From NCBI RefSeq assembly GCF_000519205.1, contig NZ_JAFB01000003.1, forward strand, positions 62,001 to 126,000: a DNA stretch of 64,000 nucleotides. Direction: 5' to 3'. Origin of the DNA: Amycolatopsis taiwanensis DSM 45107. GTDB taxonomy: Bacteria; Actinomycetota; Actinomycetes; Mycobacteriales; Pseudonocardiaceae. Positions within the stretch are counted from its first letter, which is position 1, and every line of letters starts with the position of its first letter. Shown one piece after another: positions 45,001-53,387 of the stretch. The notes under the pieces were generated by a model. That model was not told the DNA's origin and made no database searches. It saw only the letters and a list, made by a program, of their open reading frames with translations. The position numbers and the translations under genes were made by a program.

Positions 45001-46110
45001 CTTTCTCGCCAGTGCGTCCGCGTCACGCCCGGCTGCGCCGACAGCTTCGCGAAGTTCGTCGAGCCGCTGCCCGTCCCGATAACCCTCGCTTTGCATGATC
45101 CCCTCGATGGCTTGCTGCGCGGCGGTACGACCGCGAATCACCTTCGCCAGCGTGGTTTCGGTGGCCGCCAGGTCTGCCGAGGCCTTCTCGTGTTCCGCTT
45201 CCGAGAGCCGGGCAGCGCGCGTCAGATCGTCCATCCGGGTGGTCGCGGAGATCAGCTCGGCGGAACCCTTGCGCAATGCCCGTTGCGCGTAGGTTTTCTG
45301 CCGCCCGGCGACTTTCTTGGCCGCGTCGACCTCTCGGTCCAGTGCCGCGAGACGTTCACGGTGCTGGTCCAACCGTTCGAAACCTTCGGCGAGCTCCGCG
45401 ATGTCCCCCTCGTCCAGCGGGGGCAGGGCGCGGGACAGCAGACTGGACAGCAGGCTGGGGTCGAGTCGTTGGGACAGCTTGGGCGTGCGCAACTGAAGGA
45501 GCGCGGTGATCAAGGCTTCGTAGCGTTGTTCGGACAGGCCCGGGAACAGGGTGTGTCGCACGGCCGCCCGGTACTCGGACGGGCTGGGATGCAGGACGCC
45601 GTTTGCGCCCAGGGTTTCGGTCAGAGCCGCTCTGGTCAGCGGTTGATCCGTGGTGTTGGTGAGCTCGAAGTCCGTCCCGACACGCAGTGACGTCGTGAAG
45701 TAGTCGGCGGTGACGCCCGTGGTTCGCGTCGTGGCCTGAAGGCGGGCACCGCAGGTGAAGGATTCGCCGGGATCGGTGAGGTCGGCGAACTCGAGCCAGA
45801 CGTAGCCGACGCGGGTCGTACCGGTGGTGCCCTCGCCCATGAGGTTCCAGTGCATCGTGCGCTCGCTGGTGCCGAACGTCGACAACCGGTGCGGGCGCAG
45901 GCTCGCGTCGAACAGGAAAGGCAGCAAAAGCTCCAGGGCCTTGGACTTGCCGGTCCCGTTCGGGCCACGTAGCAGCAGCCTGCCATGGTGGAACTCGAAA
46001 ACTTCGTCGTAGTACCGCCAGACGTTGAGGATGCCGGCGCGCGCCGGCTGCCACCGCGCGGGACTGGTGGTCTCAGCCTCGACGCGATGCGGGAGCTCCG
46101 CGATCGTCAC
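42085..46110 (-). CDS. jetC: Wadjet SMC-like ATPase JetC (TIGR02680 family)
   Basis: 1341 residues, the full family length. Walker A GPNGTGKS at 49-56. Two long coiled-coil arms of Glu/Arg/Ala-rich sequence occupy roughly residues 230-500 and 700-1100, with a hinge between. ABC signature LSGGEKA near 1233 and Walker B LILLDE at 1263-1268. JetC dimers extrude DNA loops with ATP, together with JetA (kleisin) and JetB. It overlaps both neighbours by 4 bases (ATGA), implying fixed stoichiometry. No frameshift or loss of key motifs. Confidence 0.95.
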   Translation of the reverse strand: MTIAELPHRVEAETTSPARWQPARAGILNVWRYYDEVFEFHHGRLLLRGPNGTGKSKALELLLPFLFDASLRPHRLSTFGTSERTMHWNLMGEGTTGTTRVGYVWLEFADLTDPGESFTCGARLQATTRTTGVTADYFTTSLRVGTDFELTNTTDQPLTRAALTETLGANGVLHPSPSEYRAAVRHTLFPGLSEQRYEALITALLQLRTPKLSQRLDPSLLSSLLSRALPPLDEGDIAELAEGFERLDQHRERLAALDREVDAAKKVAGRQKTYAQRALRKGSAELISATTRMDDLTRAARLSEAEHEKASADLAATETTLAKVIRGRTAAQQAIEGIMQSEGYRDGQRLDELREAVGAAGRDADALARKAADKTARAEEDGGKAEEARRDVEQRTEQVRAAAEDAAHHARRAGLATTHREVAGALDSGSGHGDRLLEAAVTSRLNAIKAVRRVLEFYDQAIKERTAAEEILEEARGKLSEANEKRDSLSNGYQERLRDHEQALLRWAAECRELVFEEPEALVERAESEAALLDYVRDVAEHLDRALTAAETRLRGHRDDATQRRETKVTQRDKLSSDVDLPPDAPIHRTADRETLPGAPFWRLVDFSEDFPVARRARVEAALEASGLLDAWVTSDGRVTIEGHDSFADGELVDPAPGRSLRDILRPEPGAPVPLHRVERLLSAVAFGDTLPDGHPAACSADGRWRLGALTGSWGKDEVAYLGAAARERARRRRITELTTEMDAIAREIADLTDQIALLESRREALTAERKRIPPHTAVAEARRALDRAVDEVTRTDRAVRDANGKLADREQDARRAQLELHHAGTEHDVPTSRTGLDDLGAVVEQFREVARTWLNQNTQLALVTRTANTLRETADRSVAEAAEERAAAEQAAQDAEALAEKLRAVERTVNADDYRQILADLQAQRDLRRRLGEQESEARTTRDGLKERIGQLKERRQQDAAKRDDAVEARDAAAGRFRTLATGTLADDSAADLELSITDGVTATLRAAQSVAAKWPSVPHEQKNVEDALHRLNEMIYETRDVLGARAELELSDDEVRVLTAILDGVRVSTHTLLDTLRVEAETSRDDITERERDLFDRTLTGDTRRQLAERIRQAGELVDAMNSRLERVRTASRVAVRLVWQVDEELPAGTKEARQLLLKDPAGLSDADRNSLHRFFRERVDQAKEDNTAASWQEQLAQVFDYTAWHRFVVKLDRSDGKGWQPLTKKLHGALSGGEKAIALHLPLFAAVAAHYQAVPTAPRLILLDEVFVGVDSSNRGQVFELLTSLDLDLMLTSDHEWCSYREIPGIAIHNLLTGDDGDDAVTTARFIWTGTDWVGEDE

Positions 46111-47333
46111 GATTTCTCCTCGGTGGTGCGGACTTCGGCCAATGCGTACCGGGTGGCCGCGGGTAGCGTCCGTACTCGCCCGCCGGTCCGTGTCACGAGT
46201 TGGAACGAAGTGAGTACGTCCAATGCATCGGAAACGAGCCGGCCGGTGCCGTCATCGCCACGGAATGTCTTGGCCCATCGGGGAAAACGAGCCAGCAGCT
46301 CAGCTGCCTCCGTGTGCAGTTGTTCGATGGTGAGACCGAGCGGAACGGCGTTGAGGACGTCCAGCAGCAACAGCGCCGCGACGCTGGCCGTGCTCGTGTC
46401 GTCGGGGAACTTCCGGTCGGTGGCCATCGCGTCCGGGTCGACGAGCAGGTAACCTTCGGCGCGTTCTTCGAGGAGGAAACCGGCCTGCTCGGCGGCACGC
46501 TGCAGCACCTGCCGGCCCGTGAGCGAAGTGACGTAGGCACGTTGCTCGTCGTTAAGATCGGCGCGGTAGAGGACCGGCTCGTCGAACAGTTTGCGGCAGA
46601 CCGAATGGCGCAGCCAGAGGTTGCGCTGGACGTCCGAAGCGGATGATTCCCCTTCGCCATAGCGGGTTTCGCGGACGAGCCGCGATATCGCTTCCGGCCA
46701 TTGGTGTCCGACCGCCTCGGGCGCGAGCCCGAGCTGTGACGGGCCGTTGGGCGCGGACAACAGGCGCACGACGAGGGTCGCGTCGACGCGGTACAGCACT
46801 TTCGCCTCGCGTGATTCGACGTACGAGTCGGTGCTGCCGTCGATGGTGTCGACCGCACCGCAGGATTCCAGGAACCGCAACGCGTCCACGTAGGCCATGC
46901 GCTCCGTCCTCGACGACGTGTCGAACTGGTCCAGCCACGGATCGGCGGCAGTGGCCTGCCGGACGCGGTCGGCCAGTAGGCCGATGGTGGTGACTGGGCC
47001 GGACAACAGCTCCGCAGCGATGACACACAGCAGCGTGTAGCGGCGCCGGTCGAAGGGCAGGCGCCCGGAGCGTGCCCGGCGGGCGGGATGGGTGTGGTCC
47101 GGATCGCGGCTGATTTTGGCCAGCCGGACGTAGCCGAGGCGAGGTTCGACGATGAGCCGCCAGCCGCAGTGATATTCGAACCATTTCGTGATCGGCAGAT
47201 GACGCTTGCGCACGAGATCGAACGCATCCGGTGCGAGTTTTTCGGTGATGAGTGGGGTGGCCAGCAGTATCCGGATCCCTTTGGCGACGTCCTCGCGTTC
47301 GGCGAGCACAAGCTGATTCGCCAGGTTGCTCAC
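46107..47333 (-). CDS. jetB: Wadjet subunit JetB (DUF2398/TIGR02678)
   Basis: 408 residues from a GTG at 47333 that overlaps the jetA stop as GTGA. The protein is a chain of winged-helix-like segments (DRRRYTLLCVIAAELLSGP, RMAYVDALRFLESCGAVD). In Wadjet it is the KITE-type subunit that binds the kleisin JetA and helps control the SMC arms. The long open frame upstream of 47333 is out of context with the overlapping jetA and was not used. Confidence 0.9.
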   Translation of the reverse strand: MSNLANQLVLAEREDVAKGIRILLATPLITEKLAPDAFDLVRKRHLPITKWFEYHCGWRLIVEPRLGYVRLAKISRDPDHTHPARRARSGRLPFDRRRYTLLCVIAAELLSGPVTTIGLLADRVRQATAADPWLDQFDTSSRTERMAYVDALRFLESCGAVDTIDGSTDSYVESREAKVLYRVDATLVVRLLSAPNGPSQLGLAPEAVGHQWPEAISRLVRETRYGEGESSASDVQRNLWLRHSVCRKLFDEPVLYRADLNDEQRAYVTSLTGRQVLQRAAEQAGFLLEERAEGYLLVDPDAMATDRKFPDDTSTASVAALLLLDVLNAVPLGLTIEQLHTEAAELLARFPRWAKTFRGDDGTGRLVSDALDVLTSFQLVTRTGGRVRTLPAATRYALAEVRTTEEKS

Positions 47334-48862
47334 GCGGTCGCCTCCTCGCGTACGTTCCCGGCACCCGGCGCGGTGATCTTGACGAGATAGTCGGGACCCT
47401 GGAAGACACCGCGCGGAGTACGCAATGTCGCCATCGCTGGATCTGGTGGCGGGCTCAAGACTATTTCCACTTTGCCGTCGCTGGTCGTGGCCCGGCGGGC
47501 CCCGGACGAATCCGGTGTGGTCGCGAGCGCGCGGCCGAGGAGATCCAGCAGGCGTTCGAAGGTGGCGTGGTCGAGTTCGGCGAACACGGACAGCCGTACT
47601 GTGCCGCCGGTGTCGAGCTGCTGCCATGCGCGCCGAAGTTCTGCCCGCTGCGCGCGGGCACGTGCCGCGCGTTCCTGTTTGATCGCGGCGACATCGCGCA
47701 CCCGCCCGGTTCGCGAGATCTTTTCCGTCCGGCCGGCGGTGCGCAGCAGAGGAGAGACCGGGACCGGCGGCGCGTTGTCCCAAGGTGTCGAGGAGCTGAT
47801 GAGTTCGGGGTCCGGGTGCGTGAGATGCGCGTGCCGGGCCGAGCCGAGACCGAAGGCCGCCGAGTACAACCGGTGCAGGTCGTCGGTGGTGGGTGCCGCG
47901 GCGAACCAGCGTGCGAGTTCCCGGAAGTCCGCGACCGCGCTGCTGGCCCGCAGCCGAGACTCGGAGATCCGGTCCAGCACCTGCAGCAGCGTGACGATTG
48001 CGCGCCGGGCGACCCGGTGCAGGTCCGCCGCGCGTGGTGGGGTGGCGTCCGTGGGCAGGAACCAAGCCTGCAGGCCTGCCCACCGGCTGCGACGGTGCGC
48101 CAGCCAGTCCGCTTTCGTGTCGTCGCTGGTCGATGGCGGTAGTTCGGCGCCGGCGAGGGCTCGTTCCTGCAGTTGGGCGGTGCCGAGCGCCTCGATGCGC
48201 GTGATGCCGGCGGCGATGGCCTCCGTGCGCTGGTCAAGGTTGGTGAGGAACTCTTCGAGGTAGGCGACCGTCGCGGACTTGACCTCGTGGAACGTCGAGT
48301 GATCCGCGTTCTCGGCCCGGAGCAGACGCTGGAGTTCGCCATTGAACTGTTTGGTGTTGGTGCGCAGCGCGTCGAGATGGGTCTCCAGCTCGGTCAACGC
48401 GGTATAGATCTTGCGGTCGCTGACCTGCGGACCGGTCAGGAGGCGATGTAACTCCGCCAGCCGGTCGGCTATCGCGTCGAGCACCGCAGTCTGGAGCGCG
48501 CCGCTGGAAGCCAGCACGGTGAGCGCGTGCTGCACGCCGGCGAAGGCGGCTTCACCGCGTTTCGTCAGGGAATACTGGAGATTGCGTCGCTCGTATTCCT
48601 CGGCGGTCCGGTAGTTCTCGGTCTGGCTCTGGATCGCGTCGACCAACCGCCAGTCCCGCAAGCTGCCGAGCGCGCGCATCAGTTCCGCGTCCTCGAGAGC
48701 GCCGAACCAGCCCACGGTCCGCAGCCGCTCGTGCAGTCCATCCAGGCTCAGGGACGTCTCGAGGCGCTCGTTGGCCTCTGTGAACGCGTGGAGGATCGCG
48801 GTATACAAATCCGCATGCTCGCCGGTGCTGAAGCTGAACAACTGCGCCGGTATACGTTCCAT
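47330..48862 (-). CDS. jetA: Wadjet kleisin-like subunit JetA (DUF2397/TIGR02677)
   Basis: 510 residues from the ATG at 48862, preferred over 48865 because GGGGAGG touches the latter. Helical N-terminal half with winged-helix features (LERRNLQYSLTKRGEAAF-like segment at about 90-110) and a long C-terminal part ending in a compact domain. It bridges the JetC heads like a kleisin. First gene of the four-gene operon. Family combination DUF2397-DUF2398-TIGR02680-DUF2399 corresponds to what I recall as Wadjet type II. Confidence 0.9.
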   Translation of the reverse strand: MERIPAQLFSFSTGEHADLYTAILHAFTEANERLETSLSLDGLHERLRTVGWFGALEDAELMRALGSLRDWRLVDAIQSQTENYRTAEEYERRNLQYSLTKRGEAAFAGVQHALTVLASSGALQTAVLDAIADRLAELHRLLTGPQVSDRKIYTALTELETHLDALRTNTKQFNGELQRLLRAENADHSTFHEVKSATVAYLEEFLTNLDQRTEAIAAGITRIEALGTAQLQERALAGAELPPSTSDDTKADWLAHRRSRWAGLQAWFLPTDATPPRAADLHRVARRAIVTLLQVLDRISESRLRASSAVADFRELARWFAAAPTTDDLHRLYSAAFGLGSARHAHLTHPDPELISSSTPWDNAPPVPVSPLLRTAGRTEKISRTGRVRDVAAIKQERAARARAQRAELRRAWQQLDTGGTVRLSVFAELDHATFERLLDLLGRALATTPDSSGARRATTSDGKVEIVLSPPPDPAMATLRTPRGVFQGPDYLVKITAPGAGNVREEATA

Positions 48863-48950
48863 CATCCTCCCCGGGTCTCCGTCCGGATCCCAGGGTAGAG
48901 GGTGGTACCGACAGAAATGAGACAGCTCGCTGTGAGGGGATGCGGTCGCG

Positions 48951-49142
48951 CTGATCTACAACCCACGCCATGCCACCTCGATGTTGGCCTTGTTCGCCCG
49001 CCACTACACCGACCACCGGTCACATCAAGCGCTGAGCCAGCAGCCGCGCTACCACGATGCCAGTGCGGTCGTCCCGCTGGACCAGCCGATCCGTCGCCAT
49101 CACGTGCTCGGCGGCGTGCTCAACGGGTACCGCCGAGCCGCC
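48951..49142 (+). pseudogene. Integrase-core transposase C-terminal remnant (IS3/IS481 superfamily)
   Basis: Plus-strand frame reads LFARHYTDHRSHQALSQQPR and then VLGGVLNGYRRAA, the C-terminal part of a DDE integrase-core transposase (the YNxxRPHxxL-type block). The catalytic part is missing. It sits between the start of the Wadjet operon and the end of the unknown gene at 49149. Confidence 0.7.
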
Positions 49143-49148
49143 GTCCCG

Positions 49149-50411
49149 TCAGCGGAGCAGGCGCATGGCGAGCACGGTTCCATCCTGGTGAACCGACACC
49201 GGGCCGTCCCACCGGCCGTCCCAGGAATTACTGGGCCAAGCGGAGCGGCGCTCGTAGATCTCGCGGCGGTACTGCTCCACTTGTCCGGCAGCCAAAAGGT
49301 CGAACAGGTCCTTCGCTACGCCGGAGAAGGCCTCAACGCGGGTCCTGTTCAGCCGGAAGACGTGGTCGGTGCCGACAAAACGAATGCCGAAGAGGAGGTG
49401 GTCGGCATCCTGCACGCTACCGGCGGCCGCGTGCGCAAAGCCCGTGAAGCGCTTCTTCCCTTGACGCTCGGTCAAGTACTGAGTGGTCGCTTCCCCGTCG
49501 CCGGCGAAGGCCGTCAGTCCAGCGGCAGCCGTGCGCGCGAGCACCTGCCCGAACCATTCGTACCGTTCCGGCGTGACGTGGTAGCCGGTGACCGAGGAAG
49601 GGGGCTTGTCGCCCTCGGCGGGCAGTCGGATTTCGGGGAAGTGATTCGCATCGCTAAGCCGGACATCCAGACCACCACCCCCGGCGTGGGGCTTGCTCAG
49701 CCAGCCGCCGCGTCCTTCTGCACAGAGTGCGTAGACGATGACATGACCGTCCGGGGGTAGTTCGGTGCTGAAGATCAAGGCAGGGGTCTCGTTCCAGGGC
49801 CCGATGTGCACCGTTTCCACGTGAGCTGATGCGGAGGCTAGTTGGCCGTAGGAGTGCGTGGCGTTGCTGTGGTTGCCCTTGCAGGCGATCGGGAGTGCTA
49901 GGGAAGGCTCTCCCGGCTTCCAAAGTTCGGCGAAGAACTGCGGGCGGTAGATACCTCGTGGGCTCCAGCCAGCGCGCAACGTCGTGTCCCCGGGCACGAT
50001 CGAGACGACGCGGTCCGGATAGCGCTGCGCCAAGACCCGCTGTGCCGCTACCAGGCCGAAGCCGATGCCGAGCTCGCTCGACTGGAGGGCCTTGTAGTGG
50101 TCAGCCGTCACCTTGCCCTCAGCGGACAGCTTCATGAAGGAACCGGTGTCGCCGGTCAGTGCCTGACTGTACTTCAGCGCGCCCCAGTGCTCGGCGAGTC
50201 CACGCGCGGCTCCTCGACTCGACAGCGCGGTGGCTCGGCCGAGTACATGCAGCACGTCCCAGGGCGTCAGCTGAACAGATCGCTCTCCCCACGCGGAAAC
50301 GGGCCGGAGTTCGGGCTTCCGCCGCAGGACGTTGTCCTCGTCCTTCGACTTTTTCTTGTCAGCCTGCTCCTTCGCACGGTTCTCGTCGTACTTCGCTGCG
50401 GCGTCGGTCAC
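49149..50411 (-). CDS. Unknown 420-residue protein next to Wadjet and a recombinase
   Basis: A Lys/Glu/Asp-rich start (residues 1-35), then a globular protein of mixed strands and helices. Conserved-looking segments are SIVPGDTTLRAGWSPRG, LALPIACKGNHSNATHSYGQL, GPWNETPALIFSTELPPDGHV and RFVGTDHVFRLNRTRVEAFSG. The ACKG strand following a GD at about 40 residues could be a degenerate PD-(D/E)xK nuclease core, but this is only a guess. No membrane segments. Start at ATG 50411; the ribosome site is not obvious. Its location in a defence island suggests anti-phage or anti-plasmid work. Family not recognised. Confidence 0.65.
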   Translation of the reverse strand: MTDAAAKYDENRAKEQADKKKSKDEDNVLRRKPELRPVSAWGERSVQLTPWDVLHVLGRATALSSRGAARGLAEHWGALKYSQALTGDTGSFMKLSAEGKVTADHYKALQSSELGIGFGLVAAQRVLAQRYPDRVVSIVPGDTTLRAGWSPRGIYRPQFFAELWKPGEPSLALPIACKGNHSNATHSYGQLASASAHVETVHIGPWNETPALIFSTELPPDGHVIVYALCAEGRGGWLSKPHAGGGGLDVRLSDANHFPEIRLPAEGDKPPSSVTGYHVTPERYEWFGQVLARTAAAGLTAFAGDGEATTQYLTERQGKKRFTGFAHAAAGSVQDADHLLFGIRFVGTDHVFRLNRTRVEAFSGVAKDLFDLLAAGQVEQYRREIYERRSAWPSNSWDGRWDGPVSVHQDGTVLAMRLLR

Positions 50412-50747
50412 GGCGCCAACCAGCCCGAGATCCGAGCGGAAGGAGATGTTCGAGTATTAGGCGAGCTCCCCCAGCACCTCTTCTGCCGACTTCCACACCA
50501 TTCCCCCTATGGGCCCACTGCGCGGACTGCACTCGGTACTTCGTGATCGACACCGACGTATAACGTTACGTTTTCAAGCGCACGCGCGCTTCCGCACAAC
50601 GAGTGATATGGGTCGAGGATCTTGGTTGTCCACGGTGATGTGGTGCAGGCCGGCTCAACGTGCCAATGTCCTGCTTCGAAGGGCGCGGATCGCCGTGTTC
50701 GTGGATGGCTGCTGGCACTCGTGCCCGGAACACGCCAACTTGCCGAG

Positions 50748-50906
50748 GAACGAATTGCGCGCGATCTCCGCCGTGCTCAGGTCCGAACGTCGTTCCAGCA
50801 CGGTCATCGCCGTGTACTGCAACGGCGTGATCGCGACGGGCCGAAGCACTTCGTCGGGAGGACCCCCACGGCTAGTTCCAGCTGTTTGATTAGGCACAGC
50901 CTTCAT
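50748..50906 (-). pseudogene. MarR-family regulator fragment
   Basis: Minus-strand frame reads EVLRPVAITPLQYTAMTVLE then SDLSTAEIARNSF, the start of the MarR winged HTH. After the recognition helix the sequence changes, so about two thirds of the protein are missing. Confidence 0.55.
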
Positions 50907-51354
50907 TTTGTTCGTCGCGACCGAACGCCGCTCGTCGGCGCCGCTGCTCAGACTGGATCTGTTCGCAACGTCTGTCGTTAGTGGACGGGCGCGGCGATCA
51001 GTACTCGGCGCCCGCTTGCACCAGCGCCGCGATCCGGCTGTCGCGCGTGCATTGCAGGTACGTGGTGAGCAGCGGGAGCGGTGTCCTGATCGCCCCGGGC
51101 GATAGCGTCGGAGATCTCATCGTGGTGTCGTGAAAAGGTTCGGCGCTTCGGCCAGTAACCGGGGTCTCGTAGGGCGCGAGCTGGCCGGCGAGCCGTTCCA
51201 GGAGTTCGCGAGCTTGCGGAGGATCACGAGCAGTTCCGGGGTGCGGTTCGCCTCATCCGCGAAGTTTCCCATCAGCACCATGGCGCCGGGTTGAAATACG
51301 CGGGATCCAGGCGACGGACGGCCTCGACGAAGACTTCCCGCGTCTCCGTCCGGC

Positions 51355-51558
51355 TCAGGTCGAGGGGCGTAGGTGTGACAACGCCACCGTCGTCGCCTTC
51401 GATCCGATACTGAAGTCAGACCGCCTGACCAGGGGCGTATCGATATCAGTCCACGCACTGCCCTGCCGGACGCGCACCGGATGCACAAACTTCGTCGACG
51501 TCCACGCACCATCCGGGTGCGCCGCCGTCTGTGAGGTCTCACTGGTAGCCGACGCCAC
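51355..51558 (-). pseudogene. Fragment of an RHS/LamG-type secreted protein
   Basis: The frame has TAAHPDGAWTSTKFVHPVRV followed by WTDIDTPLVRR, a repeat-like segment found near the N-terminus of actinobacterial RHS/LamG or DNRLRE-type secreted proteins. No signal peptide or downstream repeat remains. Confidence 0.45.
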
Positions 51559-51758
51559 CCGCCCGCTCGCGCGCTGGGACGTCGCTCAGGCGTGCGGAGA
51601 GATGGGACTGTAATACGTTCGCGGTTGATCCGTCCGGTGATTGTGATCGACCCTGGCGTGCCTGTTGGTCTACCTGGGTGGTCGCCCGTGGTGTTGTGTC
51701 ATGCATCGGCCTTCCTTGCGTCACGTAGTTGGCAGCTGGTGACGTAAGGGCGGTGGAA

Positions 51759-53111
51759 ATGGGGAGTCCTGATCTTCTCCGCGGGTGGGGCCAGGGCACC
51801 CGTCAGAGGCTTGCGCACCGTTCGCAGCGACGGGTGGGTGGTGGGCTCAGGTTCGCGTTCTACGGTCGGACGTCAACGGTGGAGCATCAGGATCCGGTGA
51901 GTTCCGCTGCGTGGCAGCGCGAGGCAGCCGAGGTATTGGTCGCCGGACGCGGTGTGATCGTGGCGGAGTATTTCGATGCTGGGTGTTCGCGGCGGTTGCC
52001 GTGGCGCGACCGGCCGGAGGCAGCGTCACTGCTGGCGGCTCTTCTTGATCCGGATCGTAGCTTCGATGCGATCGTGGTGGGAGAGTACGAGCGTGCCTTT
52101 GCCGCGGACCAGTTCGAGCAACTGACCCCGATACTCAACAAGCACGGGGTGCAGGTCTGGATACCGGAGGCCGGCGGGCCGGTCGAGGTGGGTAGTCCCC
52201 TGCACCGGATGCTCATGACCGTGCTCGGCGCACAATCGCAACGGGAGGTGCTGCGGGCTCGGCACAGGACGTTAGCAGCGATGCGCGCCCAGGTAAGCAG
52301 GCAGGGCCGCTACTTGGGAGGGCGTCCGCCTTACGGGTACCGCCTGGTCGATGCGGGGCCGCATCCGAACCAGACGCACGCTGGCTGGGGGCGTCGACTT
52401 CAGCGGCTGGATCCGGATCCGGTGACGGCACCGCATGTGAAATGGATCTTCGCGGAACGGCTTACTGGCCGGAGCGCCGCGGGTATTGCTCGCGAGCTGA
52501 ATGAGCGAGGCGTCCCGTGCCCGTCCGCAGTCGATCCGGCCCGGAATCGGCATCGTTCCGGCCGGACGTGGTCGCTCCGCACGGTTGTCGAGATCCTTCG
52601 GAATCCGCGGTACACCGGTCGAGAGGTCTGGGACCGCATCACCGGCCGTAACCTGCGAAATCCGGAGTCGCCCCGTGGCATGTTGACAATCGCGGCTGAA
52701 CCCTCGCATCCAGCGCTGGTGAGCGAGCGGGATTTCATCGCCGTGCAGGCTGTTCGGGTCACCAGGACGGCGTCTGACGGCACGAGACGCGTCTACCGGT
52801 TGTCGGGTCTGGTGCGCTGCGGGTCCTGCGGACGTCGGATGGACTCGCACTGGGTGAACGGTCGCCCAGGCTACCGCTGCCGGCATGGGTACACGAGCGC
52901 CCAACCCCGACCAGCCACGGGCTTGAAGAACCTCTATCTACGAGAAGACGACCTCCTCGCACGGATTTCCGCAGGCTTGATCGCCCAAGGCGGTCCGGCC
53001 CATGATGTTGCCGCGTACTTGCGCGCGCAGAACTTGATGATCAACTGCAACGCTGAGACGCTCACGCTGCGACCCGTGGGAGATCGGCAAATAGGACTGC
53101 CCCACGACTGA
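51759..53111 (+). CDS. Large serine recombinase
   Basis: 450 residues from ATG 51759 (GTG 51753 and TTG 51729 are alternatives). Resolvase domain with nucleophile Ser39 in YGRTSTVEHQ and the helix E region QSQREVLRARHRT; recombinase domain from about 180 (GGRPPYGYRLVD, RNPRYTGREVW); zinc ribbon LVRCGSCGRRMDSHW with YRCRHG. This layout is typical of phage and island serine integrases. It lies beside the right copy of a 19-bp repeat, as integrases commonly lie beside an att site. Likely moves the Wadjet island, or a separate element that carried it. Confidence 0.88.
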   Translation: MGSPDLLRGWGQGTRQRLAHRSQRRVGGGLRFAFYGRTSTVEHQDPVSSAAWQREAAEVLVAGRGVIVAEYFDAGCSRRLPWRDRPEAASLLAALLDPDRSFDAIVVGEYERAFAADQFEQLTPILNKHGVQVWIPEAGGPVEVGSPLHRMLMTVLGAQSQREVLRARHRTLAAMRAQVSRQGRYLGGRPPYGYRLVDAGPHPNQTHAGWGRRLQRLDPDPVTAPHVKWIFAERLTGRSAAGIARELNERGVPCPSAVDPARNRHRSGRTWSLRTVVEILRNPRYTGREVWDRITGRNLRNPESPRGMLTIAAEPSHPALVSERDFIAVQAVRVTRTASDGTRRVYRLSGLVRCGSCGRRMDSHWVNGRPGYRCRHGYTSAQPRPATGLKNLYLREDDLLARISAGLIAQGGPAHDVAAYLRAQNLMINCNAETLTLRPVGDRQIGLPHD

Positions 53112-53137
53112 TCGAGAGTTGATCGTCCATGGGGCAG
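53097..53137 (+). terminator. Hairpin at the end of the recombinase gene
   Basis: Arms CTGCCCCA and TGGGGCAG enclosing the recombinase stop codon and a 25-base loop with further pairing. It is immediately followed by the right copy of the edge repeat. Confidence 0.6.
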
Positions 53138-53141
53138 TGAT

Positions 53142-53171
53142 GTGTCCGAGACGGAGTTGCGCACTAACCAC
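53142..53171. repeat. Right copy of the island-edge repeat, possible attachment site
   Basis: GTGTCCGAGACGGAGTTGC at 53142-53160, identical to 40813-40831, followed by CACTAACCAC-like sequence that partly matches the left copy. It is 31 bases after the serine recombinase stop. Confidence 0.5.
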
Positions 53172-53340
53172 CCGTCTTCGACTGCCCATGTGAGGCGCGC
53201 GAGGGCGCAGCTATGACCGGCTCGGCGTCGCCCGCCGCAGCCAGGACCCGTGCCCAGGTGTCCTCGGCGCGCTGCGTTCCGGGATCGAACCGGCAACCCG
53301 ACGTGCCGACGGCGCCAGTCGGGCGGGGAGCGTTTCATGT

Positions 53341-53365
53341 TCGCCCCTTGAAGCATGAGGGGCGA
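53341..53365. terminator. Small hairpin before the AlbA-like gene
   Basis: TCGCCCCT and AGGGGCGA around a 9-base loop. It contains the upstream ATG (53355) of the next gene in its loop, so it may be a terminator for upstream transcription or a translation-control hairpin. Confidence 0.4.
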
Positions 53366-53387
53366 GCGGTCTTCTAAAGTCGAGCTA

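Larger units (their letters stand above)
50412..51758. other. Graveyard between the unknown gene and the recombinase
   Basis: Only gene scraps: a MarR-like piece (50748-50906), possibly the end of a GntR/FCD gene near 51000-51130 (minus strand, weak), and an RHS/LamG-type secreted-protein start (51355-51558). An inverted repeat with arms CGTCAC/GTGACG (51719-51744) lies just before the recombinase. Confidence 0.5.

Noticed and set aside
46107-48083. 658-residue extension of JetB
   Set aside because: The extension runs antisense-free but out of frame through jetA; the GTGA overlap at 47330-47333 fits the coupled starts in the rest of the operon.
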